From positions 248,001-312,000 of the forward strand of contig NZ_CP023202.1 in NCBI RefSeq assembly GCF_000220705.2: a stretch of DNA of 64,000 bases, written 5' to 3'. The stretch comes from Streptomyces xinghaiensis S187. GTDB taxonomy: Bacteria > Actinomycetota > Actinomycetes > Streptomycetales > Streptomycetaceae. The notes under the pieces were generated by a model. The model was not told the origin of the DNA, searched no databases, and saw nothing but the letters and a program-made list of their open reading frames with translations. How positions within the stretch are numbered: position 1 is the stretch's first letter; the number at the start of each line of letters is the position of its first letter. Shown in pieces: positions 53,506 through 63,000 of this stretch. The position numbers were made by a program, and so were the translations under genes.

Positions 53506-54260
53506 TGTCCGTGAAAAATAAGGGTCCCCAGCCGGGCGGCGGATCGGACGGCCGGCCGCCCCTGTCGCGCCAGCGTGGTGCCGTGCTCCAGCAGCTGCGC
53601 GGCCAGGCCGGTTCCGTCACCGTCACGGCGCTGTCCCGGCTCTGCGGCCTGCACACCAACACCGTCCGTGAGCATCTCGACGCGCTGGTCGGCGCCGGGC
53701 TGGTGGTGCGCGAGCGCGCCCCGGCCGTCGGCCGCGGCCGTCCCGCCTGGCAGTACCGCGCCCGGCCGCCGCAGCAGTCCGCCGTACGCGAGTACGCCGG
53801 GCTGGCCACCGTGCTGGCCGGGCAGATCGCCCGTTCCAGCGCCGATCCGCGGGCGGACGCCCTCGCGGCCGGTGAGGAGTGGGGCCGCGCCCTGCTCTCC
53901 GGCGCGGAGCCCGCCCGGTCGCCGGAGGACGCGCGCGGGCGGGTGCTGGACCTGCTGGGCGAGATCGGTTTCGCGCCGGAGCCGGACGAGGACGGCCACG
54001 GGGCGCGGCTGCCGCGCTGCCCGTTCATCGAGGCCGTCCGCGAGCACCCGGGCGTGATCTGCTCGGTCCACGCCGGGCTGGCCAGGGGCGGCATGGCGGC
54101 GCTGGGCGGCGATGCGGACCAGGTGGAGCTGCTGCCCTTCGCGGAACCCGACGCCTGCCGGCTGCGGCTCGGCGCCCCGCCCGCGGAAGCCGGCGGACCG
54201 GCCGAGCCGGCCGGACGCGAGGGGGCCGCCGGCCCGGCGGACGACGGGGGGACCCGGTGA
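53505..54260 (+). CDS. SufR-like HTH regulator with a cysteine sensor motif
   Basis: 251 residues. DeoR/ArsR-like winged helix 20-90 (LRGQAGSVTVTALSRLCGLHTNTVREHLDAL), C-terminal sensor with C172-x13-C186 and C218, plus H189 (RCPFIEAVREHPGVICSVHAG). In cyanobacterial SufR, cysteines with similar spacing bind a [4Fe-4S] cluster. Between a hemerythrin gene and nitrite-reductase genes, an NO- or O2-sensitive cluster is a plausible signal. Unverified. Overlaps the next gene by GTGA. Confidence 0.78.
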   Translation: MSVKNKGPQPGGGSDGRPPLSRQRGAVLQQLRGQAGSVTVTALSRLCGLHTNTVREHLDALVGAGLVVRERAPAVGRGRPAWQYRARPPQQSAVREYAGLATVLAGQIARSSADPRADALAAGEEWGRALLSGAEPARSPEDARGRVLDLLGEIGFAPEPDEDGHGARLPRCPFIEAVREHPGVICSVHAGLARGGMAALGGDADQVELLPFAEPDACRLRLGAPPAEAGGPAEPAGREGAAGPADDGGTR

Positions 54261-55645
54261 GCGGCCCGGGGCATGCGGAGGCACGGAAGGCCGGGGCGCG
54301 GCGGGCCGTCCTGCTGCTGCCCGCCGGACTGGCGCTGCTGCTCGGGCTGAACGCCGCCCTGATGCTGCTGGAGCTGCCCGCGCCGCTCACCGTCGAACGG
54401 CTGCCCGAGGTGCACGGCATGCTGCTGGTCCTCGGCTTCGCCGGGACGCTGGTCGCGCTGGAGCGGGCCGTCGCCCTGGGCACCCGCTGGGCGTATCTCT
54501 CACCGGCCTGCCTCGGCGCGGGCGGTCTCCTGCTCGCCACACCCGTCGACCTCCGCGCCGGACGGCTGCTGCTGGTGGCCGGTACGGCGCTGCTGCTCGC
54601 CCTCTACACCCGTTTCTGGCGGCGCCAGCCCGGCGCCGCGCTGCTGGCTCAGGGGGCGGGCGCGGTGGCCGCGCTCGGAGCGGCGCTGCTGTGGCTGGGC
54701 GGGCTCGACGTCCCCCGGCTGCTGCCCTGGCTCGCCGCCTTCCTCGTGCTCACCATCGCCGGTGAGCGGCTGGAACTGGCGCGGGTGGCCCTGCTCGCGC
54801 CGCGTACGGAGAACACGTTCCTGGCCGCGGCGGGTGCCGTGCTCACCGGGGCCGTGGTCACCCTGCTGTGGCCGGCGGCCGGCACCGTGCTGCTCGGCGC
54901 GGCGCTGCTCGCGCTGGTCGGCTGGCTCACCGTGTACGACGTGGCCCGCCGGATGCTGCGCTCGACGGGCCTGCCGCGCTTCTCGGCCGCCTGCCTGCTG
55001 GCCGGCTACGCCTGGCTCGCGCTGGCCGGGGCGCTGTGGCTGCTGGGCGGTCCGGTGGCGGACGGGCCGCGGTACGACGCCGTGGTGCACGCCGTCTTCC
55101 TGGGCTTCGTCCTGTCGATGATCATGGCGCACGCGCCGGTGATCCTCCCCGCCGTGCTGCGCCGCCCGCTGCCGTACCACCGGGTGCTGGCGGGGCCGGC
55201 CTGGCTGCTCCATCTCTCGCTGGCCCTGCGCGTGCTGGTCGGGGACCTGCGGGAGACCGAGGCGGCCTGGCGGCTCGGCGGGGCGCTGAACGTCGCCGCC
55301 GTGCTGCTCTTCGTCGTCTCGGCCGCGACGCTCTCGGTCCGCGCGGGGCGCGCGGGACGCGCGGGACGCGCGCGACCGGGAGGACCGGCGGAAGGGGCGG
55401 AGGCCGGGACGGGCGACCACCGCGCCGGGGACCCCGGCGCGGGGGACTCCGGTTCCGTGGGATCCCGTGCCGGCGGCTCCCGTCCCTCCGGCGCGCCACC
55501 GGAGCTGGCCGGCGGCACGGCGGCCGGCCCGGGAGACGCCCGCCCCGCTCCCGGCACACCGGATCCCGCCCCGGGCGCACCGGATCCCGCACCCAGCTCA
55601 CCGGGCCACGGGCCCGGCACCGTACACCCGGAGGTCCCGCGGTGA
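54257..55645 (+). CDS. Polytopic membrane protein, NnrS-like
   Basis: 462 residues, about 12 transmembrane helices to about 355, then a 100-residue Gly/Pro-rich tail. VHGMLLVLGFAGTLVALERAV (about 48-68) and VVHAVFLGFVLSMIMAHAPVILPAVL hold His residues that recall NnrS, a heme/copper-containing NO-metabolism membrane protein. Not a confident family match. GTG overlaps the regulator stop and its own stop overlaps the nitrite reductase start (GTGA both times), so the three are one operon. Confidence 0.6.
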   Translation: MSGPGHAEARKAGARRAVLLLPAGLALLLGLNAALMLLELPAPLTVERLPEVHGMLLVLGFAGTLVALERAVALGTRWAYLSPACLGAGGLLLATPVDLRAGRLLLVAGTALLLALYTRFWRRQPGAALLAQGAGAVAALGAALLWLGGLDVPRLLPWLAAFLVLTIAGERLELARVALLAPRTENTFLAAAGAVLTGAVVTLLWPAAGTVLLGAALLALVGWLTVYDVARRMLRSTGLPRFSAACLLAGYAWLALAGALWLLGGPVADGPRYDAVVHAVFLGFVLSMIMAHAPVILPAVLRRPLPYHRVLAGPAWLLHLSLALRVLVGDLRETEAAWRLGGALNVAAVLLFVVSAATLSVRAGRAGRAGRARPGGPAEGAEAGTGDHRAGDPGAGDSGSVGSRAGGSRPSGAPPELAGGTAAGPGDARPAPGTPDPAPGAPDPAPSSPGHGPGTVHPEVPR

Positions 55646-58392
55646 CTCTGCTCTCCTCTGCCCCGTCGCCCGGTCGGCCGCCCGCCGCCCCGGCGCGGCC
55701 CTCCGCCCGCGCCTCCTGGCATCTGGGCGTGAACGCCCTCGTGGCGGGCTGGCTCGGCCTGTTCGTCGTCGGGGTGTTCGTGCACCCGTTCGTGCCGGTG
55801 GCCCGCTGGCTGCTGGTGCATCTGCTGCTGCTCGGCGCGGTCAGCAACGCGATCGTCATCTGGTCCGGCCACTTCGCGGCGTCGGTGCTGCGGCTGCCCG
55901 AGGCCGACCGGGGCGCCCCGGCGGCGTGGCGGCTCGGGGTCCTCAACGCGGGAGCGGCCGCCGTGGTCGCCGGCATGGTGGCCGGGATGTGGCCGGTGGT
56001 CCTGGCGGGCGGCGGCGCGGTCGGGGGCGCCGTGCTGGCGCACGCGGTGTGGCTGGTGCGGCTGCTCAAGCGGGCGCTGCCCGCGCGGTTCTCCATGACG
56101 GTGCGCTACTACGTCGCCGCCTCGTCGATGCTGCCCGCGGGTGCCGTCCTGGGCGTTCTCATGGCGCGCGGCGGCCACCCGGACGAGATCGCGGCACGGA
56201 TGCTGGTGGCCCACGAGTTCGTCAATCTGCTCGGCTGGGTCGGCCTGACCATCGCCGGAACGCTGATCACCCTCTGGCCGACCATGCTGCGCACCCGGGT
56301 GGCCGACGGGGCCGAGCGGGCCGCGCGGCGCGCCCTGCCCCTGCTGGTCGCCGGACTGGCCCTGGCGGCGGCCGCGGCGCTGGCCGGACCGCCGCCGGCC
56401 GCCGCGGCCGGGGTGCTGCTGTACGCGGCCGGGCTGGCATTCGCGGGCGCGCCCTGGGTGCGCGAGGCCCGGGGGAAGCCGCCGCGTGCCTTCGCCCCCT
56501 GGTCGGTGGCGCTCGGGTGCGTCTGGCTGGCCGGGTCGCTGGTCGCCCTGGCGGCCGTCCTGGTCACCGCTCCGTCGTGGGCCGCCGTCGCGGAGCGCAC
56601 CCCCGCGCTGACCGCCCCGCTCGCCGCCGGGTGGATCGCGCAGGTGCTGCTGGGCGCGCTCAGCTTCCTCGTGCCGGTGGTCCTCGGCGGCGGGCCCGCC
56701 GCCGTACGCGCGGCCACCGCCGGTCTGGAGGGCGCCTGGGCGGCGCGGCTGACCGCGGGCAATGTGTCGCTGCTGCTGTGCGTGCTGCCGGTGCCCTCGA
56801 CCGTCCGGGTCGTCTGTTCGATGGTGCTGCTGTGGGTGCTGGTGCACTTCCTCGTGCTGCTCGTCCGCACGGTGCTGCGGAGCCGGACGGCCCGCCGCTC
56901 CCCCGCTTCCGACGCGCCCGCGCCCGTTCCCGCGCCGCTCCCCGGACCCCCCGCCGGTCCGGACCGGCACCGGCTGCTCGGCGGGGTGGCGGCCGGGCTG
57001 GCCGTCGTGGTGCTGGCCGTGGCGGGCGGCGCGGCCCTGGACACCCGTTCGCTGCCGGTCCTCGCCACCTCCGCGGCGGCGACCGGGGACGGCGGCGAGG
57101 TCACGCCGACGGGTGAGACCACCACCGTCGAGGTGACGGTGAAGAACATGCGGTTCACCCCCGCGGCCGTGGACGTCCCCGCCGGGGACCGGCTGGTGGT
57201 GGAGTTCCGCAACACCGGCACCGACCAGCACGACCTGGTGCTGGAGTCCGGCAAGCGCACCGGGCGGCTGGCGCCCGGTGACCGGGAGACGCTCGACGCG
57301 GGCGTCATCGGCCGTGATCTGGAGGGCTGGTGCTCGGTGGTGGGGCACCGGCAGATGGGCATGGTCTTCGCCGTGAACGTCACGGGCGGCGGCACGGACG
57401 GCGACGGCACCGCCGCCGGCGGGAAGGACTCCGGGGAACCGGCGGACTCCGGCCACACCGGGCACACCGGGGACGGCGAGGACACGCCGGCGAGCGGTGC
57501 GGCGGAGGACTTCGACCCGATGGCGGAGCCCGCCGAGGGGTTCGAGGCCCGCGACGCCGTGCTCCCGCCCGCCGCCGGCGGAACGGAACCCCGCACCCAC
57601 CGGCGCACCCTCACCGTGCAGGAGACGGAGCGCGAGGTGGCCCCGGGGGTCCGGCAGACGCTGTGGACATTCGGGGGCACCGCGCCCGGCCCCGTGCTGC
57701 GCGGACGGGTCGGGGACACCTTCGAGATCACACTCGTCAACGACGGTTCGATCGGGCACTCGATCGACTTCCACGCCGGGGCGCTGGCCCCGGACCGGCC
57801 GATGCGCACCATCCAGCCGGGCGAGTCGCTGACCTACCGGTTCACCGCCGAGCGCAGCGGGGTGTGGATGTACCACTGCTCGACGATGCCGATGTCCGCG
57901 CACATCGCCAACGGCATGTTCGGCGCGGTGGTCGTCGATCCGCCGGATCTGCCCGAGGTCGACCGCGAATACCTGCTCGTGCAGTCCGAGTCCTACTTCG
58001 GGGCGCAGGGCGGGACCGCCGACATGGGCAAGATCGAGGCGGAGAAGCCGGACGCGGTCGTCTTCAACGGCTACGCCAACCAGTACGCGCACGACCCGCT
58101 GACCGCGCGCGTCGGCGAGCGGGTGCGGGTCTGGGTGCTGGCGGCCGGGCCGAACCGGGACACCGCCTTCCACGTCGTCGGCGGCCAGTTCGACACCCTG
58201 TACGAGGAGGGAAGTTACCGCCTGCGGCCGGACGACCCGGGGAAGGGCGGCGCCCAGGTCCTCGGCCTCGCCCCTGCCTCGGGCGGCTTCGTCGAACTGG
58301 CCTTCCCCGAGGCCGGCACCTATCCGTTCGTCTCGCACCGGATGACCGACGCCGAGCGGGGCGCGAAGGGGGTGTTCGAGATCCGGCGCTGA
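55642..58392 (+). CDS. nirK: Membrane domain-cupredoxin-copper nitrite reductase fusion
   Basis: 916 residues. 25-410: about ten transmembrane helices with conserved His. 443-465: a further helix, then cupredoxin 494-580 with type 1 ligands H530, C564, H569, M572/M574. 640-916: NirK. Type 1 Cu H706, C746, H754, M759; type 2 Cu H711, H745, H899; catalytic Asp709 and His843. All are present, so nitrite reduction to NO outside the membrane is expected; the cupredoxin could feed electrons in. Streptomyces nirK has been reported rarely; this triple architecture is the striking part. Confidence 0.88.
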   Translation: MTLLSSAPSPGRPPAAPARPSARASWHLGVNALVAGWLGLFVVGVFVHPFVPVARWLLVHLLLLGAVSNAIVIWSGHFAASVLRLPEADRGAPAAWRLGVLNAGAAAVVAGMVAGMWPVVLAGGGAVGGAVLAHAVWLVRLLKRALPARFSMTVRYYVAASSMLPAGAVLGVLMARGGHPDEIAARMLVAHEFVNLLGWVGLTIAGTLITLWPTMLRTRVADGAERAARRALPLLVAGLALAAAAALAGPPPAAAAGVLLYAAGLAFAGAPWVREARGKPPRAFAPWSVALGCVWLAGSLVALAAVLVTAPSWAAVAERTPALTAPLAAGWIAQVLLGALSFLVPVVLGGGPAAVRAATAGLEGAWAARLTAGNVSLLLCVLPVPSTVRVVCSMVLLWVLVHFLVLLVRTVLRSRTARRSPASDAPAPVPAPLPGPPAGPDRHRLLGGVAAGLAVVVLAVAGGAALDTRSLPVLATSAAATGDGGEVTPTGETTTVEVTVKNMRFTPAAVDVPAGDRLVVEFRNTGTDQHDLVLESGKRTGRLAPGDRETLDAGVIGRDLEGWCSVVGHRQMGMVFAVNVTGGGTDGDGTAAGGKDSGEPADSGHTGHTGDGEDTPASGAAEDFDPMAEPAEGFEARDAVLPPAAGGTEPRTHRRTLTVQETEREVAPGVRQTLWTFGGTAPGPVLRGRVGDTFEITLVNDGSIGHSIDFHAGALAPDRPMRTIQPGESLTYRFTAERSGVWMYHCSTMPMSAHIANGMFGAVVVDPPDLPEVDREYLLVQSESYFGAQGGTADMGKIEAEKPDAVVFNGYANQYAHDPLTARVGERVRVWVLAAGPNRDTAFHVVGGQFDTLYEEGSYRLRPDDPGKGGAQVLGLAPASGGFVELAFPEAGTYPFVSHRMTDAERGAKGVFEIRR

Positions 58393-58507
58393 CCGGAGGG
58401 CCCGGGCACGGGCCGGAACGCGGGCCGGGGCGGTGCGGACACGCGGAGCTCCGTACCACCCCGGCCCGCCGCCTCGCGCGTGGTGCGCCGTGCGTGCCGC
58501 GTCATGC

Positions 58508-58550
58508 CGGCGGGGCGGTACGCGCCGTCTCCGCGCGCACCGCCCCGCCG
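58508..58550. terminator. Hairpin between nirK and the radical SAM gene
   Basis: 12-bp stem 58508-58519 with 58539-58550 and a 19-nt loop, between convergent genes. Confidence 0.6.
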
Positions 58551-58580
58551 CCCCCGTCCCGTCCCGCGGGCCGTTCCGTC

Positions 58581-59873
58581 TCAGCCGGCCGGGGGCAGGA
58601 ACTCCGCCAAGTCCTCCTGGTACGGGAAGGAGCCCGGCCGGTAGCCGCACCACGGCTCCTCCGCGTACGGGTCGCCGGTGACCCCGTAGGCGCGCGAGCG
58701 CGAGCCGCCGCAGACCCGGCGGAACTCGCAGGCGCCGCAGCGGCCGCCCAGCCGGTCCGGGTCGCGCAGGCCGGTGAAGAGATCGGACTCCCGGTAGATC
58801 GTGGCCAGATCGCGCTCCCGCACGCTGCCCGCGCCCAGCGGGAGGAAGCCGCTGGGGTGCACGGTCCCCAGGTGCGAGACGAAGACGAAGCCGCGCCCGG
58901 CGTTGACGTCCAGCGGCGGGCGGCGGGCGTTGCGGACGGCGGTGTGCAGCCCCAGTTCCCGGGAGCGGTCCCGCAGCTTCTCGTACAGCGGGCCGAGTCC
59001 GAGCACGGCCACGTGGTCGGCCTCCCGGCGCTCCAGGACCCGGCGCTGGAGCACCACCCGCCGGAAGTGGTGCGCCTCCGTGGTCTTGGCGGGCACGGTC
59101 AGTCCCACGTCGTACACGAAGTTGAGGACGTCCTCGGCCTCCTCCGGGGTCAGGGCCTCCAGCAGCCGGCCGCGCCCGGTGGGCACCAGGAAGAAGGCGC
59201 TCCACAGCATCGCGCCGTGCTCCCGCACGAGGGCCACGACGTCGGGGAGGTCGAGCAGATTCCCGCGGTTGACGGTGGTGTTGACCTGGACCTTCATCCC
59301 GAGGCTCCGGGCGGTGTCCCAGGCGTCCAGGGTCCAGCGGAAGACGCCGGGCACGCCGCGGAAGCCGTCGTGCAGTTCGGCGGTGGAGCCGTCCAGGCTG
59401 AGCGAGAGGCCGGTGCAGCCCGCCTCGCGCAGGGCGGTCAGGTTCTCCGGCGTCAGGGTCGGGGTGCCGGACGGCGAGACGGCCATCGGCACGCCGAGCG
59501 AGGTGCCGTACGCGACGAGGTGCCGCAGGTCGGGCCGCTGGAAGGGATCGCCGCCGGTGATGACGAAGAGCGGCGCCGGGCGGCCGAACGCGGCCACCTG
59601 GCGCAGCAGCCCCTCGGCGGCCTCGGTGTCCAGCTCGCCGGGGTTGCGCCGGGTGACGGCCTCGGCCCGGCAGTGCAGGCAGGCCAGCGGGCAGGCCCGG
59701 GTGGATTCCCAGATCACGATGAACGGCCGCTCGGCGACGTTCTGGTGCTGTCTGCGGAGCGCGCGGGGGCCGTGCGACGGGGCGCGGCCGGGTGCGGGCG
59801 CGACGGCGGCACCCGGCCCGCCGGCCGGTGCGGCGCCGGGCACGCTGCCGCCGGCCGGTCCGTGATCGGTCAT
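58581..59873 (-). CDS. Radical SAM/SPASM enzyme
   Basis: 430 residues. CxxxCxxC cluster in RACPLACLHCRAE (about 60-72); GGDPFQRPDL; C-terminal SPASM-type cysteines (GRCGACEFRRVCGGSRSRAYG and EPWCGYRPG). This is the TIGR04053-like group, relatives of which act in heme/siroheme modification (AhbC/AhbD, NirJ). Divergent from the second narG by 211 bp, so a role in nitrate-reductase or heme supply is suggested, not shown. GGAGGGACG supports the ATG at 59873. Confidence 0.87.
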   Translation of the reverse strand: MTDHGPAGGSVPGAAPAGGPGAAVAPAPGRAPSHGPRALRRQHQNVAERPFIVIWESTRACPLACLHCRAEAVTRRNPGELDTEAAEGLLRQVAAFGRPAPLFVITGGDPFQRPDLRHLVAYGTSLGVPMAVSPSGTPTLTPENLTALREAGCTGLSLSLDGSTAELHDGFRGVPGVFRWTLDAWDTARSLGMKVQVNTTVNRGNLLDLPDVVALVREHGAMLWSAFFLVPTGRGRLLEALTPEEAEDVLNFVYDVGLTVPAKTTEAHHFRRVVLQRRVLERREADHVAVLGLGPLYEKLRDRSRELGLHTAVRNARRPPLDVNAGRGFVFVSHLGTVHPSGFLPLGAGSVRERDLATIYRESDLFTGLRDPDRLGGRCGACEFRRVCGGSRSRAYGVTGDPYAEEPWCGYRPGSFPYQEDLAEFLPPAG

Positions 59874-59956
59874 GGTTCGTCCCTCCTGGAAGGCATCCGG
59901 CCCAGCATGCTCACCGCCCGCCTCGCGCGGCAGCGGCCGTCCGGGGGCCGCCGGCC

Positions 59957-59970
59957 GGGACCTTGGTCCT
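59957..59970. promoter_or_regulatory. Candidate DevR/OsdR box between radical SAM and narG2
   Basis: GGGAC-CTTG-GTCCT matches GGGAC-N4-GTCCC in 9 of 10 defined positions; center about 90 bp before the radical SAM start. Confidence 0.5.
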
Positions 59971-60032
59971 CTCCGCGCGGTCCCATCAGGCCCGGCCGGG
60001 CCCGTGCCGGAGGACCTACCGGACGTTCCGGG

Positions 60033-60047
60033 GGGACCATCGGGCCC
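60033..60047 (+). promoter_or_regulatory. Candidate DevR/OsdR box at the narG2 promoter
   Basis: GGGACCATCGGGCCC, center near 60040. A TAGTTT -10 (60072-60077) gives a transcript starting at about 60084, one base before the ATG, so the box sits near -44, the usual position for this activator. The -35 is poor, as expected for activated promoters. Confidence 0.5.
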
Positions 60048-60084
60048 TGCTGGGGGCACTCGTCCGCGATCTAGTTTCTGGCGC

Positions 60085-63000
60085 ATGGCGAACGAGAGAA
60101 CCGCAGATCCCGGCGGAGATGCCCCCGGCCGCAACTGGCCCCTGTCCGCACGGCGACTGCTGACGCGCGGTGAGGTGTCCGCGGACGGGCGGGCGGTGTA
60201 CGGCGAGAACGACCCCCGGTGGGAGGACTTCTACCGGGGCCGCTGGGCGCACGACAAGGTGGTCCGCTCCACCCACGGGGTCAACTGCACCGGCTCCTGC
60301 TCCTGGATGGTCTATGTCAAGGAGGGGCTGATCACCTGGGAGCACCAGGCCACCGACTACCCGTCGATCGGTGCCGACTGCCCCGAGTACGAGCCGCGGG
60401 GCTGCCCGCGCGGCGCCTCGTTCTCCTGGTACACCTACTCCCCGAGCCGGGTCCGCTACCCGTATGTGCGCGGGACGCTGCTGACGATGTGGCGGGAGGC
60501 CCGGAAGCGGCTGGGCGACCCGGTGGCCGCCTGGGCGGAGATCACCGGGGACCCGGCCAAGGCGCGGGCGTACAAGCGGGCGCGCGGCAAGGGCGGGCTC
60601 GTCCGCGCCGACTGGGACGAGGTGGCGGAGCTGATCGCCGCCGCCCATGTGCACACCGTCAAGACCTACGGTCCGGACCGCACCGCCGGCTTCTCCCCGA
60701 TCCCCGCGATGTCCATGGCGTCCTTCGCCGCGGGCACCCGCTTCCTGTCGCTGATCGGCGGCACGCTGCTCTCCTTCTACGACTGGTACGCCGACCTGCC
60801 GATCGCGTCCCCGCAGTCCTTCGGCGACCAGACGGACGTCCCGGAGGCGGCCGACTGGTGGAACGCCGGCTATCTCGTGATGTGGGGCTCCAACATCCCG
60901 GTCACCCGCACGCCTGACGCGCACTTCCTCACCGAGGTCCGCTACCGGGGCACCAAGGTGGTGGCGGTCGCACCCGACTACGCCGACAACGTCAAGCACG
61001 CCGACGAGTGGCTCGCCCCGCACCCGGGCACCGACGGCGCCCTGGCCATGGCGATGGGGCATGTGGTCCTCAAGGAGTTCCTCGTCGACCGCGAGGTGCC
61101 GTACTTCCGGGACTATCTGCGCCGCTACACCGACGCCCCGTTCCTGATCACCCTGCGCGAGCACGGCGGCTCCCTGGTGCCGGACCGCTTCCTGACCGCC
61201 GCCGACCTGGGCGAGGGCGGGGAGCACCCCGAGTTCAAGACCGTGCTGCTGGACGAGACCACCGGCGAGCCCGTGGTCCCCGGCGGCTCGCTCGGCTTCC
61301 GCTGGGGCGAGCAGGGCAAGGGCAAGTGGAACCTGGAGCTGGGCGACACGGTGCCCGCGCTCACGCTGCAGGAGCGCGCCGAGGACCGGGTGGAGGTGAC
61401 CCTCCCCCGCTTCGACGAGGGCGCGACCGAGGGCGGCTCCTCGATGGTCCGCGGGATCCCGGTGCGCCGGGTCGGCGGCCGGCTGGTGACGACCGTCTTC
61501 GACCTGATGCTCGCCCAGTACGGCGTGCACCGCGAGGGCCTGCCCGGCCGCTGGCCGACCGGCTACGAGGACGCCTCCGAGCCGTACACCCCCGCCTGGC
61601 AGGAGACGGTCACCTCGGTGCCGGCCGTGCAGGCCGCGCGCATCGCGCGGGAGTTCGCCCGCAACGCGGAGCGCACCGAGGGCCGCTCGATGATCGCCAT
61701 GGGCGCGGGGACCAACCACTGGTTCCACTCCGACACCATCTACCGGGCGTTCCTGGCGCTCACCACGATGACCGGCTGCCAGGGCGTCAACGGCGGCGGC
61801 TGGGCGCACTACGTCGGCCAGGAGAAGGTGCGCCCCGTCACCGGGCTGCAGCACCTGGCGTTCGCCTTCGACTGGCAGCGGCCGACCCGGCACATGGCCG
61901 GCACCTCCTACTGGTACATGAACACCGACCAGTGGCGGTACGAGGCGTTCGGCCCCGAGGAGCTCTCCTCGCCGCTCGGTGAGGGCCGCTTCACCGGCCG
62001 CGCGTTCGCCGACTGCCTCGCCCAGGCGGTGCGGATGGGCTGGACCCCGGGCCACCCGGCGTTCGACCGCAACCCGCTCGACCTCGCCGACGAGGCGAAG
62101 GCCGCCGGCCGCGACGTCCCCGCCCACGTGGTGGACCAGCTGAAGTCCGGCGAGCTGAAGTTCGCCGCGGAGGACCCGGACGACCCGGCCAACTTCCCGC
62201 GCGTCCTGACCGTCTGGCGGGCCAACCTGCTGGGCTCCTCCGGCAAGGGCAACGAGTACTTCCTCCGCCATCTGCTGGGCGCGGACTCCGCGGTGCGCTC
62301 CGCGGAGACCCCGCCCGAGGGCCGCCCGAAGGAGGTGACGTGGCACGAGGAGGCCCCGGAGGGCAAGCTCGACCTGATGGTCTCGGTGGACTTCCGGCTG
62401 ACCTCCACCGGCCTGTTCTCGGACGTCGTGCTGCCGGCGGCGACCTGGTACGAGAAGGACGACCTGTCCAGCACGGACATGCACCCCTTCGTCCACGCCT
62501 TCACCCCGGCCATCTCCCCGCCCTGGCAGGCCAAGACCGACTACGACACGTTCCTGGCCATCGCCGACCGGTTCAGCGAACTGGCGAAGGACCACCTGGG
62601 GACCCGCACCGACGTCCTGGCGGTGCCGCTCACCCACGACACCCCGGACGAGCTGGCACAGCCCGGCGGCATCGTGCGCGACTGGAAGACCGGTGCCTGC
62701 GAGCCGGTGCCGGGGCGCACCATGCCCAAGCTGGTGACGGTCGAACGGGACTACGGGGCGGTGGCCGACAAGATGCGCGCGGTCGGCCCGCTGCTGGACA
62801 CCCTGGGCACGACCACCAAGGGCGTCACCGTCCATCCCAACCGCGAGATCGACGAGTTGCGGCGGCGCAACGGCGCGGTGCGCGGCGGCGCGGCCGACGG
62901 CCGGCCGTCGCTGGCCACGGCCTCCGACATGTGCGAGGCGATCCTCGCCCTCTCCGGCACCACCAACGGCCGCCTGGCCACCGAGGGCTTCCGGGCCCTG

